Shown here: piece after piece, positions 29,301 through 40,580 of the stretch
How the letters are laid out: every line of letters starts with the position of its first letter
How positions within the stretch are numbered: the stretch's first letter is position 1
DNA from: Nematostella vectensis
Taxonomy: Eukaryota; Cnidaria; Anthozoa; Actiniaria; Edwardsiidae
Direction: 5' to 3'
Assembly: GCF_932526225.1 (NCBI RefSeq)
Contig: NC_064047.1
Location: 3,469,501-3,533,500 of the forward strand
DNA length: 64,000 nt
Made by a program: the position numbers and the translations under genes
Notes under the pieces: generated by a model
Seen by the model: only the letters and a program-made list of their open reading frames with translations
Told to the model about the DNA's origin: nothing
The model's database searches: none

Positions 29301-32300
29301 CTACGCGTACTGTTCATTGTTTTCTCATCAATTCTGATTGTTCACGCGCGTCTTTTGATTATCTACGCGTACTGTTCATTGTTTTCTCATTAATTCTGAT
29401 TGTTCACGCGCGTCTTTTGATTATCTACGCAAAATGCTAGTTGTTTTCTCGCTAATTCTGATTGTTCACGCGCGTCTTTTGATTATCTACGCGTACTGTT
29501 CATTGTTTTCTCATTAATTCTGATTGTTCACGCGCGTCTTTTGATTATCTACGCGCAATGCTCATTGTTTTCTCATCAATTCTGATTGTTCACGCGCGTC
29601 TTTTGATTATCTACGCGCACTGCTCATTGTTTTCTCATCAATTCTGATTGTTCACGCGCGTCTTTTGATTATCTACGCGCAATGCTCATTGTTTTCTCGC
29701 TAATTCTGATTGTTCACGCGCGTCTTTTGATTATCTACGCGAAATGCTCATTGTTTTCTTATCAATTCTGATTGTTCACGCGCGTCTTTTGATTATCTAC
29801 GCGTACTGTTCATTGTTTTCTCACCAATTCTGATTGTTCACGCGCGTCTTTTGATTATCTACGCGAAATGCTAGTTGTTTTCTCATTAATTCTGATTGTT
29901 CACGCGCGTCTTTTGATTATCTACGCGCAATGCTCATTGTTTTCTCATCAATTCTGATTGTTCACGCGCGTCTTTTGATTATCTACGCGCAATGCTCATT
30001 GTTTTCTCATCAATTCTGATTGTTCACGCGAGTCTTTTGATTATCTACGCGCAATGCTCATTGTTTTCTCATCAATTCTGATTGTTCACGCGCGTCTTTT
30101 GATTATCTACGCGAAATGCTAGTTGTTTTCTCATCAATTCTGATTGTTCACGCGCGTCTTTTGATTATCTACGCGAAATGCTAGTTGTTTTCTCGCTAAT
30201 TCTGATTGTTCACGCGCGTCTTTTGATTATCTACGCGTACTGTTCATTGTTTTCTCATTAATTCTGATTGTTCACGCGCGTCTTTTCATTATCTACGCGA
30301 AATGCTAGTTGTTTTCTCACTAATTCTGATTGTTCACGCGCGTCTTTTGATTATCTACGCGTACTGTTCATTGTTTTCTCATTAATTCTGATTGTTCACG
30401 CGCGTCTTTTGATTATCTACGCGTACTGTTCATTGTTTTCTCATCAATTCTGATTGTTCACGCGCGTCTTTTGATTATCTACGCGAAATGCTAGTTGTTT
30501 TCTCGCTAATTCTGATTGTTCACGCGCGTCTTTTGATTATCTACGCGCAATGCTCATTGTTTTCTCATCAATTCTGATTGTTCACGCGCGTCTTTTGATT
30601 ATCTACGCGCAATGCTAGTTGTTTTCTCATTAATTCTGATTGTTCACGCGCGTCTTTTGATTATCTACGCGCAATGCTAGTTGTTTTCTCATTAATTCTG
30701 ATTGTTCACGCGCGTCTTTTGATTATCTACGCGCAATGCTCATTGTTTTCTCATCAATTCTGATTGTTCACGCGCGTCTTTTGATTATCTACGCGCACTG
30801 TTCATTGTTTTCTCATTAATTCTGATTGTTCACGCGCGTCTTTTGATTATCTACGCGCAATGCTAGTTGTTTTCTCATCAAGTCTGATTGTTCACGCGCG
30901 TCTTTTGATTATCTACGCGCAATGCTCAATGTTTTCTCACCAATTCTGATTGTTCACGCGCGTCTTTTGATTATCTACGCGCAATGCTAGTTGTTTTCTC
31001 ATTAATTCTGATTGTTCACGCGCGTCTTTTGATTATCTACGCGCAATGCTAGTTGTTTTCTCATCAATTCTGATTGTTCACGCGCGTCTTTTGATTATCT
31101 ACGCGCAATGCTCATTGTTTTCTCATCAATTCTGATTGTTCACGCGCGTCTTTTGATGATCTACGCGCAATGCTAGTTGTTTTCTAATTAATTCTGATTG
31201 TTCACGCGCGTCTTTTGATTATCTACGCGCAATGATAGTTGTTTTCTCATTAATTCTGATTGTTCACGCGCGTCTTTTGATTATCTACGGGCAATGCTCA
31301 TTGTTTTCTCACCAATTCTGATTGTTCACGCGCGTCTTTTGATTATCTACGCGCAATGCTAGTTGTTATCTCACCAATTCTGATTGTTCACGCGCGTTTT
31401 TTGATTATCTACGCGCAATGCTCATTGTTTTCTTATTAATTCTGATTGTTCACGCGCGTCTTTTGATGATCTACGCGCACTGCTCATTGTTTTCTCATCA
31501 ATTCTGATTGTTCACGCGCGTCTTTTGATGATCTACGCGCACTGCTCATTGTTTTCTCATCAATTCTGATTGTTCACGCGCATCTTTTGATTATCTACGC
31601 GCACTGCTCATTGTTTTCTCATCAATTCTTATTGTTCACGCGCGTCTTTTGATTATCTACGCGAAATGCTAGTTGTTTTCTCATCAATTCTGATTGTTCA
31701 CGCGCGTCTTTTGATTATCTACGCGCAATGCTCATTGTTTTCTCATCAATTCTGATTGTTCACGCGCGTCTTTTGATGATCTACGCGCAATGCTTATTGT
31801 TTTCTCGCTAATTCTGATTGTTCACGCGCGTCTTTTGATTATCTACGCGCAATGCTAGTTGTTTTCTCATCAATTCTGATTGTTCACGCGCGTCTTTTGA
31901 TTATCTACGCGCAATGCTAGTTGTTTTCTCATCAATTCTGATTGTTCACGCGCGTCTTTTGATTATCTACGCGCACTGCTCATTGTTTTCTCATCAATTC
32001 TGATTGTTCACGCGCGTCTTTTGATTATCTACGCGCAATGCTCATTGTTTTCTCCTCAATTCTGATTGTTCACACGCGTCTTTTGATTATCTACGCGCAA
32101 TGCTAGTTGTTTTCTCATTAATTCTGATTGTTCACACGCGTCTTTTGATTATCTACGCGCAATGCTAGTTGTTTTCTCATTAATTCTGATTGTTTACGAG
32201 CGTCTTTTGATTATCTACGCGCAATGCTAGTTGTTTTCTCATTAATTCTGATTGTTCACGCGCGTCTTTTGATTTTCTACGCGCAATGCTCGTTGTTTTC

Positions 32301-35300
32301 TCATCAATTCTGATTGTTCACGCGCGTCTTTTGATTATCTACGCGCACTGTTCATTGTTTTCTCATTAATTCTGATTGTTCACGCGCGTCTTTTGATTAT
32401 CTACGCGCAATGCTAGTTGTTTTCTCATCAATTCTGATTGTTCACAAGCGTCTTTTGATTATCTAAGCGCAATGCTCATTGTTTTCTCATCAATTCTGAT
32501 TGTTCACGCGCGTCTTTTGATTATCTACGCGCAATGCTAGTTGTTTTCTCATTAATTCTGATTGTTCACGCGCGTCTTTTGATTATCTACGCGCAACGCT
32601 AGTTGTTTTCTCATCAATTCTGATTGTTCACGCGCGTCTTTTGATTATCTACGCGCAATGCTCATTGTTTTCTCATCAATTCTGATTGTTCACGCGCGTC
32701 TTTTGATGATCTACGCGCAATGCTAATTGTTTTCTCATTAATTCTGGTTGTTCACGCGCGTCTTTTGATTATCTACGCGCAATGCTCATTGTTTTCTCAT
32801 CAATTCTGATTGTTCACGCGCGTCTTTTGATTATCTACGCGCAATGCTCATTGTTTTCTCATTAATTCTGATTGTTCACGCGCGTGTTTTGATTATCTAC
32901 GCGTACTGTTCATTGTTTTCTCATCAATTCTGATTGTTCACGCGCGTCTTTTGATGATCTACGCGCAATGCTAGTTGTTTTCTCATCAATTCTGATTGTT
33001 CACGCGCGTCTTTTGATTATCTACGCGCACTGTTCATTGTTTTCTCATCAATTCTGATTGTTCACGCGCGTCTTTTGATTATCTACGCGCAATGCTCATT
33101 GTTTTCTCATTAATTCTGATTGTTCACGCGCGTCTTTTGATTATCTACGCGCAATGCTAGTTGTTTTCTCATCAATTCTGATTGTTCACGCGCGTCTTTT
33201 GATTATCTACGCGCACTGCTCATTGTTTTCTCATCAATTCTGATTGTTCACGCGCGTCTTTTGATTATCTACGCGAAATGCTAGTTGTTTTCTCATCAAT
33301 TCTGATTGTTCACGCGCGTCTTTTGATTATCTACGCGCACTGCTCATTGTTTTCTCATCAATTCTGATTGTTCACGCGCGTCTTTTGATTATCTACGCGC
33401 AATGCTCATTGTTTTCTCATTAATTCTGATTGTTCACGCGCGTCTTTTGATTATCTACGCGCACTGCTCATTGTTTTCTCATCAATTCTGATTGTTCACG
33501 CGCGTCTTTTGATTATCTACGCGCACTGCTCATTGTTTTCTCATCAATTCTGATTGTTCACGCGCGTCTTTTGATTATCTACGCGCAATGCTAGTTGTTT
33601 TCTCATCAATTCTGATTGTTCACGCGCGTCTTTTGATTATCTACGCGAAATGCTAGTTGTTTTCTCATCAATTCTGATTGTTCACGCGCGTCTTTTGATT
33701 ATCTACGCGAAATGCTAGTTGTTTTCTCATCAATTCTGATTGTTCACGCGCGTCTTTTGATTATCTACGCGAAATGCTAGTTGTTATCTCATCAATTCTG
33801 ATTGTTCACGCGCGTCTTTTGATTATCTACGCGCACTGCTCATTGTTATCTCACCAATTCTGATTGTTCACGCGCGTCTTTTGATTATCTACGCGTACTG
33901 CTCATTGTTTTCTCATCAATTCTGATTGTTCACGCGCGTCTTTTGATTATCTACGCGAAATGCTAGTTGTTTTCTCATCAATTCTGATTGTTCACGCGCG
34001 TCTTTTGATTATCTACGCGTACTGCTCATTGTTTTCTCATCAATTCTGATTGTTCACGCGCGTCTTTTGATTATCTACGCGCACTGCTCATTGTTTTCTC
34101 ATCAATTCTGATTGTTCACGCGCGTCTTTTGATTATCTACGCGTACTGTTCATTGTTTTCTCATCAATTCTGATTGTTCACGCGCGTCTTTTGATTATCT
34201 ACGCGTACTGTTCATTGTTTTCTCGCCAATTCTGATTGTTCACGCGCGTCTTTTGATTATCTACGCGCAATGCTAGTTGTTTTCTCATCAATTCTGATTG
34301 TTCACGCGCGTCATTTGATTATCTACGCGCAATGCTAGTTGTTTTCTCATCAATTCTGATTGTTCACGCGCGTCTTTTGATTATCTACGCGCAATGCTAG
34401 TTGTTTTCTCATCAATTCTGATTGTTCACGCGCGTCTTTTGATTATCTACGCTTACTGTTCATTGTTTTCTCATCAATTCTGATTGTTCACGCGCGTCTT
34501 TTGATTATCTACGCGCAATGCTAGTTGTTTTCTCATCAATTCTGATTGTTCACGCGCGTCTTTTGATTATCTACGCGCAATGCTAGTTGTTTTCTCATCA
34601 ATTCTGATTGTTCACGCGCGTTTTTTGATTATCTACGCGCAATGCTAGTTGTTTTCTCGTCAATTCTGATTGTTCACGCGCGTCTTTTGATTATCTACGC
34701 GCAATGCTCATTGTTTTCTCATCAATTCTGATTGTTCACGCGCGTATTTTGATTATCTACGCGTACTGTTCATTGTTTTCTCATCAATTCTGATTGTTCA
34801 CGCGCGTCTTTTGATTATCTACGCGCACTGCTCATTGTTTTCTCATCAATTCTGATTGTTCACGCGCCTCTTTTGATTATCTACGCGTACTGTTCATTGT
34901 TTTCTCGCCAATTCTGATTGTTCACGCGCGTCTTTTGATTATCTACGCGTACTGTTCATTGTTTTCTCATTAATTCTGATTGTTCACGCGCGTCTTTTGA
35001 TTATCTCCGCGCAATGCTAGTTGTTTTCTCATCAATTCTGATTGTTCACGCGCGTCTTTTGATTATCTACGCGCAATGCTAGTTGTTTTCTCATCAATTC
35101 TGATTGTCCACGCGCGTCTTTTGATTATCTACGCGTACTGTTCATTGTTTTCTCATCAATTCTGATTGTTTACGCGCGTCTTTTGATTATCTACGCGCAC
35201 TGCTCATTGTTTTCTCATCAATTCTGATTGTTCACGCGCGTCTTTTTATTATCTACGCGTACTGTTTATTGTTTTCTCGCCAATTCTGATTGTTCACGCG

Positions 35301-38300
35301 CGTCTTTTGATTATCTACGCGCAATGCTAGTTGTTTTCTCATCAATTCTGATTGTTCACGCGCGTCTTTTGATTATCTACGCGAAATGCTAGTTGTTTTC
35401 TCATCAATTCTGATTGTTCACGCGCGTCTTTTGATTATCTACGCGCACTGCTCATTGTTTTCTCATCAATTCTGATTGTTCACGCGCGTCTTTTGATTAT
35501 CTACGCGCACTGCTCATTGTTTTCTCATCAATTCTGATTGTTCACGCGCGTCTTTTGATTATCTACGCGCAATGCTAGTTGTTTTCTTATCAATTCTGAT
35601 TGTTCACGCGCGTCTTTTGATTATCTACGCGAAATGCTAGTTTTTTTCTCATCAATTCTGATTGTTCACGCGCGTCTTTTGATTATCTACGCGAAATGCT
35701 AGTTGTTTTCTCATCAATTCTGATTGTTCACGCGCGTCTTTTGATTATCTACGCGAAATGCTAGTTGTTATCTCATCAATTCTGATTGTTCACGCGCGTC
35801 TTTTGATTATCTACGCGCACTGCTCATTGTTATCTCACCAATTCTGATTGTTCACGCGCGTCTTTTGATTATCTACGCGTACTGCTCATTGTTTTCTTAT
35901 CAATTCTGATTGTTCACGCGCGTCTTTTGATTATCTACGCGAAATGCTAGTTGTTTTCTCATCAATTCTGATTGTTCACGCGTGTCTTTTGATTATCTAC
36001 GCGTACTGCTCATTGTTTTCTCATCAATTCTGATTGTTCACGCGCGTCTTTTGATTATCTACGCGCACTGCTCATTGTTTTCTCATCAATTCTGATTGTT
36101 CACGCGCGTCTTTTGATTATCTACGCGTACTGTTCATTGTTTTCTCATCAATTCTGATTGTTCACGCGCGTCTTTTGATTATCTACGCGTACTGTTCATT
36201 GTTTTCTCGCCAATTCTGATTGTTCACGCGCGTCTTTTGATTATCTACGCGCAATGCTAGTTGTTTTCTTATCAATTCTGATTGTTCACGCGCGTCATTT
36301 GATTATCTACGCGCAATGCTAGTTGTTTTCTCATCAATTCTGATTGTTCACGCGCGTCTTTTGATTATCTACGCGCAATGCTAGTTGTTTTCTCATCAAT
36401 TCTGATTGTTCACGCGCGTCTTTTGATTATCTACGCTTACTGTTCATTGTTTTCTCATCAATTCTGATTGTTCACGCGCGTCTTTTGATTATCTACGCGC
36501 AATGCTAGTTGTTTTCTCATCAATTCTGATTGTTCACGCGCGTCTTTTGATTATCTACGCGCAATGCTAGTTGTTTTCTCATCAATTCTGATTGTTCACG
36601 CGCGTCTTTTGATTATCTACGCGCAATGCTAGTTGTTTTCTCGTCAATTCTGATTGTTCACGCGCGTCTTTTGATTATCTACGCGCAATGCTCATTGTTT
36701 TCTCATCAATTCTGATTGTTCACGCGCGTATTTTGATTATCTACGCGTACTGTTCATTGTTTTCTCATCAATTCTGATTGTTCACGCGCGTCTTTTGATT
36801 ATCTACGCGCACTGCTCATTGTTTTCTCATCAATTCTGATTGTTCACGCGCCTCTTTTGATTATCTACGCGTACTGTTCATTGTTTTCTCGCCAATTCTG
36901 ATTGTTCACGCGCGTCTTTTGATTATCTACGCGTACTGTTCATTGTTTTCTTATTAATTCTGATTGTTCACGCGCGTCTTTTGATTATCTACGCGCAATG
37001 CTAGTTGTTTTCTCATCAATTCTGATTGTTCACGCGCGTCTTTTGATTATCTACGCGCAATGCTAGTTGTTTTCTCATCAATTCTGATTGTTCACGCGCG
37101 TCTTTTGATTATCTACGCGTACTGTTCATTGCTTTCTCATCAATTCTGATTGTTTACGCGCGTCTTTTGATTATCTACGCGCACTGCTCATTGTTTTCTT
37201 ATCAATTCTGATTGTTCACGCGCGTCTTTTTATTATCTACGCGTACTGTTTATTGTTTTCTCGCCAATTCTGATTGTTCACGCGCGTCTTTTGATTATCT
37301 ACGCGCAATGCTAGTTGTTTTCTCATCAATTCTGATTGTTCACGCGCGTCTTTTGATTTTCTACGCGCACTGCTCATTGTTTTCTTGCTAATTCTGATTG
37401 TTCACGCGCGTCTTTTGATTATCTACGCGCAATGCTCATGTTTTCTCATTAATTCTGATTGTTCACGCGCGTCTTTTGATTATCTACGCGAAATGCTAGT
37501 TGTTTTCTCGCTAATTCTGATTTTTCACGCGCGTCTTTTGATTATCTACGCGCACTGCTCATTGTTTTCTCATCAATTCTGATTGTTCACGCGCGTCTTT
37601 TGATTATCTACGCGCAATGCTAGTTGTTTTCTCATCAATTCTGATTGTTCACGCGCGTCTTTTGATTATCTACGCGTACTGTTCATTGTTTTCTCATCAA
37701 TTCTGATTGTTCACGCGCGTCTTTTGATTATCTACGCGCAATGCTAGTTGTTTTCTCATCAATTCTGATTGTTCACGCGCGTCTTTTGATTATCTACGCG
37801 AAATGCTAGTTGTTTTCTCATCAATTCTGATTGTTCACGCGCGTCTTTTGATTATCTACGCGCACTGCTCATTGTTTTCTCACCAATTCTGATTGTTCAC
37901 GCGCGTCTTTTGATTATCTACGCGAAATGCTAGTTGTTTCCTCGCTAATTCTGATTGTTCACGCGCGTCTTTTGATTATCTACGCGAAATGCTAGTTGTT
38001 TTCTCATCAATTCTGATTGTTCACGCGCGTCTTTTGATTATCCACGCGCACTGTTCATTGTTTTCTTATCAATTCTGATTGTTCACGCGCGTCTTTTGAT
38101 TTTCTACGCGCACTGCTCATTGTTTTCTTGCTAATTCTGATTGTTCACGCGCGTCTTTTGATTATCTCCGCGCAATGCTCATGTTTTCTCATTAATTCTG
38201 ATTGTTCACGCGCGTCTTTTGATTATCTACGCGAAATGCTAGTTGTTTTCTCGCTAATTCTGATTGTTCACGCGCGTCTTTTGATTTTCTACGCGCAAAG

Positions 38301-38654
38301 CTAGTTGTTTTCTCGCTAATTCTGATTGTTCACGCGCGTCTTTTGATTATCTACGCGAAATGCTAGTTGTTTTCTCATCAATTCTGATTGTTCACGCGCG
38401 TCTTTTGATTATCTACGCGAAATGCTAGTTGTTTTCTCATCAATTCTGATTGTTCACGCGCGTCTTTTGATTATCTACGCGCAATGCTAGTTGTTTTCTC
38501 GCCAATTCTGATTGTTCACGCGCGTCTTTTGATTACTAACGCGCACTGCTCATTGTTTTCTCGCCAATTCTGATAGTTCACGCGCGTCTTTTGATTATCT
38601 ACGCGCAATGCTAGTTGTTTTCTCATCAATTCTGATTGTTCACGCGCGTATTTT

Positions 38655-39102
38655 ACATCCATCCATCCTATAGCTTCCGTCTTTTACGGCTATCACATCC
38701 ATCCTCTGGCTTCTAAATCTATCCCTTAGTCGGTGACCAGTCTCGCCGATGTATACTTTGGTGACACATTTTTGCACGAAATGCAGTAAGCTAAGCCTTT
38801 TCGAGGTGTATGTATGTCTGCCTTTTATCTGTATTGTTATGGTGGGATTTTGGTTCACAAATGGATATGTTCGGCAATCTCGTCTGCCGCAAGGGTAGGT
38901 TCCTACTACTTGATCAGGGTTTTAAAGGCATGCTGCTGTAACCCAAGATGTCCTCCAAGTTCCGATCACGTCTGAATAAGGCTTTCAGAGTGGCTTTAGT
39001 GAACATTTCTTTCGTATTGATATCGTTGCGTAAGATGGTAAAATTACGTTCTAGGATGGTGGACACCTTGCGGTTCTTTTGTCGAAAAGTTGTGACAAGT
39101 GG
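38655..39102 (-). pseudogene. Penelope-like retroelement fragment with GIY-YIG endonuclease remnant, copy 1
   Basis: Read on the minus strand, this 448-bp insert encodes pieces of the segment that joins the reverse transcriptase to the GIY-YIG endonuclease in Penelope-like elements. A GTYPCGRRDCRTYPFVNQ block (Cys-containing connector) is followed by KVYIGETGHRLRDRF, which carries the YIG motif and the conserved downstream arginine. The stretch before YIG is shifted: a YCISCKN-type sequence lies in the neighbouring frame, so paired frameshifts are present. Upstream codons include stops, and no reverse transcriptase core remains. The insert interrupts a satellite monomer, with tttt on both sides. 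It is inactive debris captured by the array. Confidence 0.75.
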
Positions 39103-39969
39103 TTTTGATTACGCGCAACGCTCATTGTTTTCTCATCAACTCTGATTGTTCACGCGCGTTTCTTGATCATCTACGCGAAATGCTAGTTGTTTTCTCATCA
39201 ATTCTGATTGTTCACGCGCGTCTTTTGATTATCTACGCGAAATGCTAGTTGTTTTCTCATTAATTCTGATTGTTCACGCGCGTTTTTTGATTATCTACGC
39301 GCAATGCTAGTTGTTATCTCATTAATTCTGATTGTTCACGCGCGTCTTTTGATTATCCACGCGCACTGTTCATTGTTTTCTCATCAATTCTGATTGTTCA
39401 CGCGCGTCTTTTGATTTTCTACGCGCACTGCTCATTGTTTTCTTGCTAATTCTGATTGTTCACGCGCGTCTTTTGATTATCTACGCGCAATGCTCATGTT
39501 TTCTCATTAATTCTGATTGTTCACGCGCGTCTTTTGATTATCTACGCGAAATGCTAGTTGTTTTCTCGCTAATTCTGATTGTTCACGCGCGTCTTTTGAT
39601 TTTCTACGCGCAAAGCTAGTTGTTTTCTCGCTAATTCTGATTGTTCACGCGCGTCTTTTGATTATCTACGCGAAATGCTAGTTGTTTTCTCATCAATTCT
39701 GATTGTTCACGCGCGTCTTTTGATTATCTACGCGAAATGCTAGTTGTTTTCTCATCAATTCTGATTGTTCACGCGCGTCTTTTGATTATCTACGCGCAAT
39801 GCTAGTTGTTTTCTCGCCAATTCTGATTGTTCACGCGCGTCTTTTGATTATCTACGCGCACTGCTCATTGTTTTCTCGCCAATTCTGATAGTTCACGCGC
39901 GTCTTTTGATTATCTACGCGCAATGCTAGTTGTTTTCTCATCAATTCTGATTGTTCACGCGCGTATTTT

Positions 39970-40417
39970 ACATCCATCCATCCTATAGCTTCCGTCTTTT
40001 ACGGCTATCACATCCATCCTCTGGCTTCTAAATCTATCCCTTAGTCGGTGACCAGTCTCGCCGATGTATACTTTGGTGACACATTTTTGCACGAAATGCA
40101 GTAAGCTAAGCCTTTTCGAGGTGTATGTATGTCTGCCTTTTATCTGTATTGTTATGGTGGGATTTTGGTTCACAAATGGATATGTTCGGCAATCTCGTCT
40201 GCCGCAAGGGTAGGTTCCTACTACTTGATCAGGGTTTTAAAGGCATGCTGCTGTAACCCAAGATGTCCTCCAAGTTCCGATCACGTCTGAATAAGGCTTT
40301 CAGAGGGGCTTTAGTGAACATTTCTTTCGTATTGATATCGTTGCGTAAGATGGTAAAATTACGTTCTAGGATGGTGGACACCTCGCGGTTCTTTTGTCGA
40401 AAAGTTGTGACAAGTGG
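39970..40417 (-). pseudogene. Penelope-like retroelement fragment, copy 2
   Basis: Near-identical copy of the insert at 38655-39102, shifted by 1315 bp, with the same frameshifts, the same KVYIGETGHRLRDRF block and the same junctions with satellite DNA. Sharing of both lesions and junctions shows that the copy arose by duplication of the surrounding DNA and not by a second insertion. Confidence 0.75.
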
Positions 40418-40491
40418 TTTTGATTACGCGCAACGCTCATTGTTTTCTCATCAATTCTGATTGTTCACGCGCGTTTCTTGATCATCTACGC

Positions 40492-40580
40492 GGTTTTTTT
40501 TATAAATCCTTTTGCATATTATCTACTAGCACTGTTCATTGTTATCTCATCAATACCGATTGTTCACGCGCGTCTCTTAG
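40492..40580. repeat. Decayed satellite edge
   Basis: The last good monomer breaks off after atctacgcg at 40491. After about 30 bases of AT-rich sequence a worn monomer follows (tattatctactagcactg near 40520, then catcaataccgattgttc near 40550) with several substitutions. Degenerate terminal monomers are typical of satellite edges where homogenisation no longer reaches. Confidence 0.75.

Larger units (their letters stand above)
1..40491. repeat. 62-bp satellite array, about 640 monomers, left end outside window
   Basis: Head-to-tail repeat of a 62-bp monomer. Each unit carries the core aattctgattgttcacgcgc, then a gtcttttgattatctacg segment, then a variable six-base stretch (for example gcgcaa, gcgtac, gcgaaa, gcgcac, gggcac), then tgctcattg or tgctagttg, and a ttttctc spacer ending atca, atta, acca, gcta or gcca. 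The core starts at position 4 and still falls in the same 62-base register at 37328, exactly 602 units later; the first one-base-short unit lies between 37390 and 37451. Because 62 is not a multiple of three, every frame shifts in each unit and stops appear quickly, so the array is non-coding. The unit has about five CpGs in an otherwise AT-rich sequence. A centromeric or pericentromeric satellite is plausible but unproven. Confidence 0.98.
38040..40491. repeat. 1315-bp tandem duplication at the array edge (satellite plus retroelement fragment)
   Basis: A block of satellite monomers plus a foreign 448-bp segment occurs twice at an offset of 1315 bp. Shared rare features include a gattttctacgcgcaaag monomer (38300 and 39615), a one-base-short monomer and the inserted segment. 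Within the insert I see only two base differences (near 38988/40303 and 39069/40384), so the duplication is recent relative to monomer decay at this edge. The second copy runs into the end of the array. Confidence 0.9.

Noticed and set aside
20348-37582. Open frames of 61-65 codons in the satellite (20348, 25618, 30268, 37385)
   Set aside because: They span about three monomers, arise from point changes that create an ATG or remove a stop, and repeat only because the DNA repeats. The unit length shifts frame each monomer, so no protein repeat is conserved.
1-38640. CRISPR-like array of regular repeats
   Set aside because: The repeat unit is the whole 62 bp, with no unique spacers, and the setting is an animal genome with spliced genes. 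It is a tandem satellite.
38948-40460. 65-codon plus-strand frames starting MSSKFRSRLNKA
   Set aside because: They are antisense to the Penelope-like fragment and run into satellite sequence; the minus strand carries the recognisable motifs.
1-40491. Telomeric or CENP-B-type repeat
   Set aside because: No TTAGGG-type units and no CENP-B-box pattern in the monomer; a centromere role stays a hypothesis based on array size only.
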